Origin: CAYMUL01 sp964393605
Lineage (GTDB): Bacteria; Bacteroidota; Ignavibacteria; Ignavibacteriales; Ignavibacteriaceae
Assembly: GCA_964393605.1 (NCBI GenBank)
Contig: CAYMUL010000007.1
Span: forward strand, 62,001-126,000
Reading direction: 5' to 3'
DNA length: 64,000 bases
Positions 36,882 to 44,465 of this stretch are shown here, piece after piece. Below the pieces are notes generated by a model, which worked only from the letters and a program-made list of their open reading frames with translations, was not told where the DNA came from and did not search any database. A program made the position numbers and the translations under genes. Each line of letters opens with the position of its first letter. Position 1 is the stretch's first letter.

Positions 36882-37337
36882 TTTGTTTATTCAAGATTAA
36901 GAATTTCAAATTAGTTACGCAAAGAAAAATTTAGAAATTTTACGAACGGAAAGCAGGGGAGGGATGATGGCGAGCGACTCACTATTATTTAAAGTGATCC
37001 TCTTAACTATCAACTCTGATTGACTACTCATGTTCCCATCATCCCCAAAGTTGCTTTTTAGATATATTCGGGCAGATGTAAAAAAAAAATTATGAGGATA
37101 ATGTGGATTTATCACTTAAAAATAAATTCAGCGATTAGAAAATGAATTTCTGTTTATTTTAATTAAATACGTTCACTTAAAATTAGTTTGGTCCTTATTT
37201 TAATTTAACCCATTTACTTAAAATTAACCAAACTCTTATTTCAAGTAAATCCATCAAATTCACCCAAAAATTGAGAATTGGCATTCGACCTATTTGAAAG
37301 ACGAAAATGTTGAAATTCACACAATCTGATACAAAAT
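36882..37337. other. Gene-free AT-rich spacer
   Basis: Upstream of the amidohydrolase operon and downstream of tRNA-Asp. No convincing gene; it holds a degenerate 41-bp tandem repeat and very AT-rich sequence. Confidence 0.65.
37154..37260. repeat. Degenerate 41-bp tandem repeat, about 2.6 copies
   Basis: Copies begin at 37154, 37195 and 37236 with TTATTT and share ACTTAAAATTA near their middle. The third copy is partial and diverged. Confidence 0.65.
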
Positions 37338-37372
37338 AAAAAGCCCCACAGAAATCTGTGAGGCTTTTTTTT
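37338..37372 (-). terminator. Terminator of tRNA-Asp
   Basis: On the minus strand AAAAAGCCTCACAG pairs with CTGTGGGGCTTTTT (one mismatch) around ATTT, and ends in a T run, directly after the tRNA. Confidence 0.87.
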
Positions 37373-37373
37373 G

Positions 37374-37447
37374 CGGGGCCGACGAGACTCGAACTCGCGA
37401 CCTCCTGCGTGACAGGCAGGCGTTCTAACCAACTGAACTACGACCCC
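37374..37447 (-). tRNA. tRNA-Asp(GTC)
   Basis: Read on the minus strand: acceptor GGGGTCG pairs with CGGCCCC (one T-G). The D arm is GTTCAGTTGGTTAGAAC. The anticodon stem CCTGC/GCAGG encloses CTGTCAC, anticodon GTC. The T arm is CGCGAGTTCGAGTCTCG, discriminator G, no encoded CCA. It follows the repeat array made of its own 5' half. Confidence 0.97.
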
Positions 37448-37915
37448 TAAAAAAAATCAGGCGTTCTAACCAATTTACCTGGCTTTAGACAGGCGAACTA
37501 CGACCCCTAAAAAAAATCAGGAGTTCTAACCATCTACCTAAAGTTAGATAAACTGAACTACGACCCCTACAAAAATCAGGCGTTCTAACCAATTTACCTG
37601 GCTTTAGACGGTCTACCTAACGGTAGATAAACAAACTACGACCCCTAAAAAATATTAGGCGTTCTAACCAATTTACCTGGCTTTAGACGGTCTACCTAGC
37701 GGTAGATAAACAAACTACGACCCCTAAAAAAATCAGGCGTTCTGACCATCTACCTAAAGTTAGATAAACTGAACTACGACCCCTAAAAAAAATCAGGCGT
37801 TCTAACCAATTTACCTGGCTTTAGACGGTCTACCTAACGGTAGATAAACAAACTACGACCCCTAAAAAATATTAGGTGTTCTAACCATCTACCTAAAGTT
37901 AGATAAACTGAACAA
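37448..37915 (-). repeat. Tandem array derived from the 5' half of tRNA-Asp
   Basis: Seven head-to-tail units are each marked by CGACCCCT on the plus strand (starts 37441 within the tRNA, 37501, 37561, 37639, 37718, 37777, 37856). Unit lengths are 60, 60, 78, 79, 59, 79 and 60. On the tRNA strand each unit reads GGGGTCGTAGTT, then an insert, then GGTTAGAACGCCTGA and a T/A run. That is the acceptor 5' strand, D arm and the start of the anticodon stem; the 3' half is never present. The extra sequence sits in the D loop: one 19-20 base insert in short units, two in long ones, each with small inverted repeats (for example TCTACC/GGTAGA). Confidence 0.92.
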
Positions 37916-38008
37916 CGACACCGAAAAGAACATCTCGACTTGCTTAATTTTTCAAATTGAGCGGTCAAATATATTCTTACGACTCCACTTATACAATGAA
38001 TTTTTTGT

Positions 38009-38911
38009 CTATTGCAATTTTTCCGAAATTTTAAAATGCAATTTTGCAATCGATGGAATAAGCGATGGTACTTCCTTCTTTAATTGCAAAAAATATTTCT
38101 GTATCTCAAGTGAAGAACCTTGTTTCAAATTTAATTTATGCGAAGCATTTGTTTTGTCAAACCACTCAAGAAATTTCGCGCGCGCAATTATGGAAGCGGC
38201 GGCAACAGCTAAATATTTTTCCGCTTTAGTTTCCTGTCTTAGTTGAATTTCTCTTCCCAATTTTTGAAGCGAATTTATAAGCGTTTTTTCGTTTCCGAAT
38301 TTATCACTGATGGCAGTTCCGACTTTAATTTTCGTGAGCAAATTTTCTATCACCTTTGCATGTCCCCACGCTAACAATCTGTTTAAGTTTTTGAATGTAT
38401 CATAAAGTTGATTGTACTTTTCAGGATTAATTTGAATAACATCAAACTTACCGGAGAGTATATTTTGTAGCGATACACTAACTTTTTTTATTTCGCCGTT
38501 TGATAATTGTTTACTATCAACGACATTCAATTTGCTCAACTGATTTCTTGTTTTGTTATCAATTGCAACTCCGCAAATGACAAGGGGACCGAAGTAATCG
38601 CCTTTACCCGATTCATCGATGCCGATATATTCTTCGGGTTCATTCTCAACGGTATTAAGAAATAATTGTTCGCCGAAAATAATTTCCGAAAGAGATTTGT
38701 ATTCTTCTAATTCTTGATTTCCTTGAAGGACTAATTTTATTCCTTTCTTTCCAAAGTAGGTTAAGAGTTTAAATTTTTCTTTCTCTTTTTTGACGGAGAT
38801 TTCAAATGCAAATTGTGTTTCGATTGGCGAAGTTGTAGTGAAGCCGAGTGGTTGTAATTGCTCGACTTTTTGTAGAATTAATTTCTCTGCTTGTACTTTT
38901 ATTGCTGACAA
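38009..38911 (-). CDS. rnhC: Ribonuclease HIII
   Basis: A 300-residue cytoplasmic nuclease that cuts RNA in RNA-DNA hybrids. The N-terminal ~85 residues form the TBP-like substrate-binding domain that separates HIII from HII. The catalytic domain follows with YIGIDESGKGDYFGPLVICG (Asp-Glu pair), VVDSKQLSN (Asp) and a C-terminal SIIARAKFLEWFD block. Length fits RnhC. The start is TTG at 38911; no in-frame ATG is nearby and the ribosome site is weak. It lies 12 bases after the T9SS cargo gene and 93 bases before the tRNA-Asp array, all on the minus strand. Confidence 0.92.
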   Translation of the reverse strand: MSAIKVQAEKLILQKVEQLQPLGFTTTSPIETQFAFEISVKKEKEKFKLLTYFGKKGIKLVLQGNQELEEYKSLSEIIFGEQLFLNTVENEPEEYIGIDESGKGDYFGPLVICGVAIDNKTRNQLSKLNVVDSKQLSNGEIKKVSVSLQNILSGKFDVIQINPEKYNQLYDTFKNLNRLLAWGHAKVIENLLTKIKVGTAISDKFGNEKTLINSLQKLGREIQLRQETKAEKYLAVAAASIIARAKFLEWFDKTNASHKLNLKQGSSLEIQKYFLQLKKEVPSLIPSIAKLHFKISEKLQ

Positions 38912-38923
38912 TTTTCCACAAAA

Positions 38924-40051
38924 TTATTTCATGAAAATCATTTTGCGCGTCAACGAATTTTTATTCAGTCCATCATTAATCGAAAGAGTATAAAAATAAA
39001 TTCCGGAGGAAAATTGAGAATTGAGTTCCGATAAATCGGGAGAGAATTGAATATTGTGGATTCCGCTTTCCCGCCAATCGTTATTTAATAATGTTGCTAT
39101 CTCTCTTCCGAGAACATTATGAATTTTTATGGTTACAAATCCTGCATTCAACATCTTCCATGAAATCAATGTGCCAGGATTAAACGGGTTCGGATAATTC
39201 TGTAACAATTGAAACGAGTATTCTTCTTTTCTATCGTTCACATTTAAAATGATCGGTGCTTCAAATTCAGGAATAGAAATTTTCTTCCTTCCCGGAACGG
39301 AAAAAGATGGCAGATTGAGCAACGATAAATCAAGATACGATGAAGGTATTGTGCTTTGAACAATCCATTTATTCGGTGCGATGTAAGTTGTATCTCTCAC
39401 TGTTATTAAAGGAAACGGTACGGGGATGGGACCGATTTGCAGAACATAACTTACTCGATAACTTAAAATAAATTTTTTGCAATTAAACGTTCCGACCAAA
39501 GTTGTGAGCGATTGATCCGATAATCTTTTCCCGAGAACTTCGAATCGAAGCGGAACGATAAGCGTATCAATCGTTATCGTCGTGTCGTATCTGAAAATTT
39601 GGTACTCGCTTCCTGTACTTTGATTGAACTTGAAAACATCATACCATTTCTCAAAAGATTTTAGCGTGAGCAGAGTTCCGGTGTTAATAAACGATGAATC
39701 AATCCCAAGCGAATCGAGTAACTCTTGAAGTTCGTCAATCTCCGGTAACTTGATATACGTCGCGCCAATGCTTGAACTTGCGTTGACGTATCCTGTATCC
39801 ACAAAATGTTGTAGCACAACAAAACTATCTATTCCAGATTTCGAAAGAACAAAATTTGTCGTTCTTCCTTTAAATGTATCAATGACTGCGAATGAATCTA
39901 TTTGAAAAGTTACGAGCGAATCTATTTCATTATTTAATGAATCGAGTGGAATATTTTTGAAGAACCATTTTGTGCCGAGTGAATCGGGAAAATAACTTTG
40001 TGCGGCGATGAGACGCGCTATAATAAAAAGGAAAAGAATTATTTTTTTCAT
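38924..40051 (-). CDS. T9SS cargo protein, unknown body
   Basis: A 375-residue secreted protein. The signal peptide ends near LIAAQ. Residues 20-270 are an unrecognised beta-rich body with repeated SFAVIDTFKGRTTNFVLSK-like strands. The last 90 residues are a T9SS type A sorting domain: LLQNYPNPFNPGTLISW, IKIHNVLGREIATLLNND, SSGIYFYTL, LTRKMIFMK. The sorting domain has extra residues (PDLSELNSQFS) just before SSGIYFY, encoded by a copy of an intergenic repeat (39007-39047). It is upstream of rnhC with a 12-base gap and may share its transcript. Confidence 0.78.
   Translation of the reverse strand: MKKIILFLFIIARLIAAQSYFPDSLGTKWFFKNIPLDSLNNEIDSLVTFQIDSFAVIDTFKGRTTNFVLSKSGIDSFVVLQHFVDTGYVNASSSIGATYIKLPEIDELQELLDSLGIDSSFINTGTLLTLKSFEKWYDVFKFNQSTGSEYQIFRYDTTITIDTLIVPLRFEVLGKRLSDQSLTTLVGTFNCKKFILSYRVSYVLQIGPIPVPFPLITVRDTTYIAPNKWIVQSTIPSSYLDLSLLNLPSFSVPGRKKISIPEFEAPIILNVNDRKEEYSFQLLQNYPNPFNPGTLISWKMLNAGFVTIKIHNVLGREIATLLNNDWRESGIHNIQFSPDLSELNSQFSSGIYFYTLSINDGLNKNSLTRKMIFMK
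39007..39047. repeat. Spacer-type palindromic repeat inside a coding sequence
   Basis: GAATTGAGTTCCG(ATAA)ATCGGGAGAGAATTG, quoted in parts, matches the non-coding phrase at 2247-2289 apart from about six bases. Here it is translated within the T9SS sorting domain. Confidence 0.55.
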
Positions 40052-40079
40052 TGCTGTTTGTTGTAGACTTTCTATTGTA

Positions 40080-40496
40080 TTAGTTGTTTGAATACATTTG
40101 AAATTTGAAGCGACCTGAAAAATTTAGAAACTCAAATTCTAATTTTGATGGATGTAACCCGAGTTCCGTTTGCCGCGCAACTGCAACATCGCCAACCAAA
40201 GTATCTATTAATACTATTCGCGAGTAGTTATCCAATAAACGCAACACCAATTTACCTTCACCAACTTCACTCGTTAAAATATTGATTCGATTAACATTTG
40301 GATTACCCGGCAAGTTGTCCGCAAAAAATAAATTTAATTTTTGTGCGTTGATCTGGAAATCATAAAAACTTGAGAACTTATTCGCATAAGGCGTATTCAA
40401 TAGCCCCGATGTATTTTCGGGTGCAATTATTTCTTCGCGACACGCCGAAAAAATAAGCATCACAAGTATCAAAAATTTAAACTTCAAATCTTTCAT
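40080..40496 (-). CDS. Small lipoprotein, unknown function
   Basis: About 138 residues from ATG 40496; an in-frame TTG at 40511 is less likely because the signal peptide begins MKDLKFKFLILVMLIFSAC, with lipobox Cys19. The mature part is beta-rich (VGEGKLVLRLLDNYSRIVLID, split around LLD; LEFEFLNFSGRFKFQM) and has no named domain. It lies 28 bases upstream of the T9SS cargo gene on the same strand and may be co-transcribed. Confidence 0.6.
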   Translation of the reverse strand: MKDLKFKFLILVMLIFSACREEIIAPENTSGLLNTPYANKFSSFYDFQINAQKLNLFFADNLPGNPNVNRINILTSEVGEGKLVLRLLDNYSRIVLIDTLVGDVAVARQTELGLHPSKLEFEFLNFSGRFKFQMYSNN

Positions 40497-40687
40497 ATCA
40501 ATTCGAAACAAAAATAAGGAAGCACTCCCGATTTCTCAATAGTTTTATTTGTAAAGAATTTAATTTGTGAGTTGAAACGACACACCAAAAATTGAAAAGT
40601 TACTTTTGCGGAATTTCATCATCATTATTAAATGAAAACTCCTTAATTTTCTTTACGGAAATTTTAATCTATGAAATCATAACACGA

Positions 40688-41113
40688 ATGCTTGACGACA
40701 GTATCAAAAACGAAATAAAAAAATTTTTGGAAGAACGGGAAGATGTCCTGTTTGCATTTATTTTTGGTTCGGCGGCGCGCGGAAAGATGCACTTTGCCAG
40801 CGATATTGACATCGCCATTTTTGTGCAAAATTCTCTGGATCTACTTGAGATCGGCGGAATAGTTGCGGGGCTTGAAGAGAATATTGAATATGATATTGAT
40901 CTTGTTGAAATAAATAATCTGCCGAGGGAAAACCCTGAACTCGCAATGAGAATTTTAGATGAAGGAATTTTGCTTTTCTGCAAAAATCGGGATGCGTATG
41001 TGAAATTCAAGCATGAAACTTATCTTTTCTATATGGATTTCCAACCCTATATGGAATTATTTCACAAAAAATTTTTGGAGAGAACAGAAATGAAAGTCAG
41101 GCAAAATTTATGA
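40688..41113 (+). CDS. mntA: MntA-type nucleotidyltransferase antitoxin
   Basis: About 141 residues from ATG 40688; an upstream TTG start would add 32 unlikely residues. The minimal nucleotidyltransferase motif GSX10DXD is exact: GSAARGKMHFASDID, followed by IAIFV and a third Asp in YDIDLVEI. In MntA/HepT (type VII) systems this protein AMPylates a tyrosine of the HEPN toxin and neutralises it. The gene overlaps the hepT start by four bases (ATGA), the standard order for this pair. The antitoxin looks intact although its toxin partner is split. Confidence 0.88.
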   Translation: MLDDSIKNEIKKFLEEREDVLFAFIFGSAARGKMHFASDIDIAIFVQNSLDLLEIGGIVAGLEENIEYDIDLVEINNLPRENPELAMRILDEGILLFCKNRDAYVKFKHETYLFYMDFQPYMELFHKKFLERTEMKVRQNL

Positions 41114-41918
41114 TTGTAGATAAACTGAAAAGATTGGAAGAGAATATTTCTGCGTTGAAAAGAATAAATGAAAATTTTTCGGTGGAAGATTTGGCGAAAA
41201 ACAAATTTGATGAATGGGCATTGCGTTATGGATTATTTGAGTCAATCCAAATTATGATTGATGTTTCTTGTGCATTCGTTTCGGATAGAAATCTTGGAAA
41301 TCCTAACCTTGGCTAAACAGAGCCGAGGTTAAACGTTCACAAAGTTGTAGTTCCAACTTGAGCAACAGGTGCATTCCAACAGTGAATAAAATATTTCATC
41401 CCTCACGGGATTTAGTTTTGGTTGCGTCATTGTTTTTTACCAATATTTCATCCCTACGGGATGTAGAACAGTAATTGAAATTAGCAAGTCATTTTTCCCG
41501 TTAGGGAAAATATGTTGGTAACAAAAGTCACGAAGATAAATCTAAATCCCGTAGGGATGACATTATTTATTGTTCTTATCTTCCTTAATTTCTTGCACCA
41601 AAACCACAAGTTGAACATTTTACAAATTGTTGTTTTAGCCATAATTGACAAGGGTACGCATAAACTAAAAAAATATTTTGCCAGAGTTGGTCATGATATA
41701 AATTAAAATATCCTAAAAGATATAACGAGTGTATAAAGTTGCTCGTATCAAATTCTTACATAGCACCGGAACTCGGAAAGAGTTTATTGAAAATGATTGG
41801 TTTGCGAAATCTTTTGGTTCATGAATATGGAACAATCGATCCAAAAAAATTATACAGCTATCTCGAAAATATTTCTGAATTTGAACAATTCATTCTTCAA
41901 ATAGGAAAATCAATTTGA
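41110..41918 (+). pseudogene. hepT: HepT-type HEPN toxin gene split by an inserted element
   Basis: The N-terminal part (41110-41306) encodes a HEPN/DUF86 start, IVDKLKRLEENISALKRI to VSDRNLGNP. The rest resumes after the element at 41717 in frame: KRYNECIKLL, APELGKSLLKMIGL and RNLLVHEYG, carrying the RX4HXY RNase motif (Arg codon 41805, His 41820, Tyr 41826). Removing 41307-41709 and one ATCCTAA restores a continuous reading of about 132 residues, the normal HepT length. As it stands translation stops at 41316, before the active site, so the toxin should be inactive. Confidence 0.9.
41307..41709. mobile_element. 403-bp MITE-like element inserted in hepT, with 7-bp target duplication
   Basis: ATCCTAA occurs at 41300-41306 and 41710-41716, directly flanking the insert, and the host gene reads through if one copy and the insert are removed. 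The left end has an 8-bp hairpin (CCTTGGCT/AGCCGAGG, 41307-41328). Inside are ATCCCTACGGGAT (41450-41462) and its exact reverse complement ATCCCGTAGGGAT (41546-41558), plus a longer imperfect inverted repeat joining TTACCAATATTTCATCCC and GGGAAAATATGTTGGTAA. No terminal inverted repeats and no transposase. Related to copy 1 at 30394-30893. Confidence 0.87.
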
Positions 41919-41926
41919 ATTTAATT

Positions 41927-44371
41927 TCAGTTGATGTCTTTCAATTTTCGAATTGCCTGCGCAAGTTGATTTCTCACAACGTTTCTTCGATCTTCTTTAT
42001 AAATTTTTTCTAATTGTGGCAGAAATTGTTTCGCATCGAGTTCAGCCAATAATTCTGCGGCTTTGATGCGTGTTCTGAAATATGGATTTTCAAGAGCCCC
42101 TGCAATTATGCTTAAAACTTTTTGTCGCTCTGTTTCGACAAACATTTTTACAAAGTCAAGAATTACAATATCTTGAAGGTGCATATCACCGTTGCTGTAT
42201 TTGTATCTCAAGTATTCAGTTGCCAAATCAAGTGCTTTGGGATTTTTCATTGCTTTGAAACCTTCAAAAATTCCTCGTCGAATAATATTTCGGTGTGAAT
42301 TTGTTTTCAATTCTTTTACGAGTATATCGAACGATTCTTCAAAATTCATTTTGCCAATCGCCTCCATACATGCTGATCTGATATAATGATTTTTTTCTTT
42401 TGAGTATAAGAGTTTTAATTCATTGAAGATTGTTTTATCGGGGAAATCACCAATCGCACGGATAGCCGCTTCCCGCACTCGCGCATCTTGATCATTCATA
42501 AGCTGTAAAATAATTTTTTTGCAAAAAACAGCCGCTTCGGTTTTCAAGTGAGTGGATGCCAAACTAACAATTTCTATTTTAACTCCCCAAAAAATATTGT
42601 CAAAGGAATCATCCGAAAGTTTTTCGAGTACAGAGAATAGTTCGGTTGCATCGTTATAATTTTTTATGTTTCGTAAAGAATTAATCTGCGTGTAGATGTC
42701 ATTACTCAAATTAAAATTACTGAGATGATAATTCATTCCAACGGTGGGCGTGAGGATTTTGCACGGTACAACCCCGCCTGAATTAATCTCAATTGCATCG
42801 AATAGGGAAGTAATCGGCAGTAAAAATTTTTCTTCTTGCCGGCTAATCTTAATAATTAAAGTAGTGTCAACTTCGTAACCGATAATTCTGATTGGCAAAT
42901 TAAATTGAAATGCTTCTCTCATCTTTTTTTCGTTTTGAATTTGCTTTACGTTCATCTCAATTTTTCCAAAATCTTCCATGATGTATTCGATTTCTAAGTG
43001 AGGATAACCGAACTCATAAACCCACTGTTCAAAAAATAATTTCAAATCAACACTCAAGGTTTTTTCAAAACTTTTTCTCAAGTCTTCTGTTACTACATTT
43101 TTGTTTTGAAATTCTTGAAGATAATTCTTCATCGCAAAATCAAAATTAGATTCCCCTAATTCATAACGAAGCAAATTTAAAATCGAAGCACCTTTATCAT
43201 AAGCTTTGCCATCAAGCATTTCAATCGGAATGTTTTTATTTAGTTTAGTACTATCAATCTTACCATTCGATTCGGCAAAGTAACTATCCTGAGTTTGTAA
43301 CATTGAGTAAAAATATTCGTCATCGCCGTATTCATCACGGTACCAAAGCAATTCATAAAAAGTTGTAATGCCTTCGTTCAGCCAGATATGATCCCAAGTT
43401 TTGCAAGTAACTAAATCGCCAAACCACTGATGCGCCATCTCGTGAGCAATCAAAGGTTCTGCGGAATAATTTGGAATTGCATTTTCATCATGCAAAATTC
43501 TTCTGTTCAAAGTAGTGGTTGTAACATTTTCCATTCCGCCCCATTCGAAATCTTGTACTGTCGTTTGCGCGTATCGTTTGTAAGGATAGGGGAGAAGTTT
43601 TTTAGAAAAGAATTTCATCATGTTAGAAGTTTTTCCAAAAAAATATTTGTAGTTCGGTGCCCACTCCTTCGGAATGTTGTATTCAAGCGTTGTGAATTCC
43701 GTAGCTTCTGTGATAGTTGCAAAATCTCCGACGACAACAGAAAGCAAATATGGCGCGAAAGATTTTTTCATCTGCCAATGAAAAACTTGTTTATCATTTT
43801 GATTTTTTTTACCGATTAATTCACCGTTTGAAATTGCAACCAACTCCTTCGGAACAGTAACAAAAACTTCCGCAGTAATTTTGTCATCGGGAAGATCATA
43901 AAAGGGAATCCAATTGCGGTTGTGAATATCTTGCCCTTGCGTCCATATTTGATAAAGAATTTCGGGAATCGCGCTTGTCGGTTTGAAAAAATACAACCCT
44001 TGTTTTGGTTGGGATTGATACTCAATTGTAATTGTGGTTGTATCATTCTTCGAGATTGATTTTTCAAAATTGATGTAAAGATGATTTTGGTCGGACGAAA
44101 AACTGAGCGGTTGATTTTTGTAGAGAACTTTTTTTACTTCTGTTGATTTGGAATGCAGCGTCAGTTTCGAAAAATTATTTTTCAAGGGAGCGAAAGTAAG
44201 ATCAAGATTTCCGAAAACGGTTTCGTTTTCAAAATCGAAATCTAAATTTAATCGTGCATGAATTTGATCGTAATCTCGCGTTTGTTCGTTCAGAAATGAA
44301 ACTGTGTCCGTTTGAGTGAAAGAAACAGTTGCAAGAAGAAATAATCCGAACAAAATTTGTTTTAATGACAT
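41927..44371 (-). CDS. M1-family zinc aminopeptidase with C-terminal HEAT repeats
   Basis: An 814-residue exported enzyme (signal peptide ending VSFTQ). It has the M1 exopeptidase signature GGMEN (in EWGGMENVT, about residue 280) and the zinc site HEMAHQWF followed 18 residues later by NEG. A bridging beta domain follows, and the last ~250 residues are HEAT-like helical repeats (ARVREAAIRAIGDFP, NHYIRSACMEAIGKM, FRTRIKAAELLAEL). It removes N-terminal residues from peptides outside the cytoplasm. The nearest relatives are exported Bacteroidota M1 enzymes. It converges with the broken hepT, eight bases away, and follows the SLC13 gene on the same strand. Confidence 0.92.
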   Translation of the reverse strand: MSLKQILFGLFLLATVSFTQTDTVSFLNEQTRDYDQIHARLNLDFDFENETVFGNLDLTFAPLKNNFSKLTLHSKSTEVKKVLYKNQPLSFSSDQNHLYINFEKSISKNDTTTITIEYQSQPKQGLYFFKPTSAIPEILYQIWTQGQDIHNRNWIPFYDLPDDKITAEVFVTVPKELVAISNGELIGKKNQNDKQVFHWQMKKSFAPYLLSVVVGDFATITEATEFTTLEYNIPKEWAPNYKYFFGKTSNMMKFFSKKLLPYPYKRYAQTTVQDFEWGGMENVTTTTLNRRILHDENAIPNYSAEPLIAHEMAHQWFGDLVTCKTWDHIWLNEGITTFYELLWYRDEYGDDEYFYSMLQTQDSYFAESNGKIDSTKLNKNIPIEMLDGKAYDKGASILNLLRYELGESNFDFAMKNYLQEFQNKNVVTEDLRKSFEKTLSVDLKLFFEQWVYEFGYPHLEIEYIMEDFGKIEMNVKQIQNEKKMREAFQFNLPIRIIGYEVDTTLIIKISRQEEKFLLPITSLFDAIEINSGGVVPCKILTPTVGMNYHLSNFNLSNDIYTQINSLRNIKNYNDATELFSVLEKLSDDSFDNIFWGVKIEIVSLASTHLKTEAAVFCKKIILQLMNDQDARVREAAIRAIGDFPDKTIFNELKLLYSKEKNHYIRSACMEAIGKMNFEESFDILVKELKTNSHRNIIRRGIFEGFKAMKNPKALDLATEYLRYKYSNGDMHLQDIVILDFVKMFVETERQKVLSIIAGALENPYFRTRIKAAELLAELDAKQFLPQLEKIYKEDRRNVVRNQLAQAIRKLKDIN

Positions 44372-44465
44372 TTAGCACCTCTTTGAAAAAAATATTATTG
44401 GCTCGCAAAATAAAATATTATTGTGCGTTGGGAAAAATTTATGTAAAAAAAAATCTTTGAGTAGC

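Noticed and set aside
36915..37115. 66-codon minus-strand open frame
   Set aside because: No ribosome site, no recognisable domain, and low-complexity composition.
37448..37915. CRISPR array
   Set aside because: Regular spacing suggests one at first sight, but the whole unit is repeated. There are no unique spacers, unit length alternates between about 60 and 79, and the repeated sequence is tRNA-Asp. No cas gene is near.
37448..37915. A cluster of functional tRNA genes
   Set aside because: The units contain only the 5' half. None has an anticodon loop, T arm or acceptor 3' strand.
41512..41706. Open frame of about 64 codons between the hepT halves
   Set aside because: It lies wholly inside the inserted repeat, is hydrophobic by chance, and a similar frame in copy 1 is not conserved as a protein.
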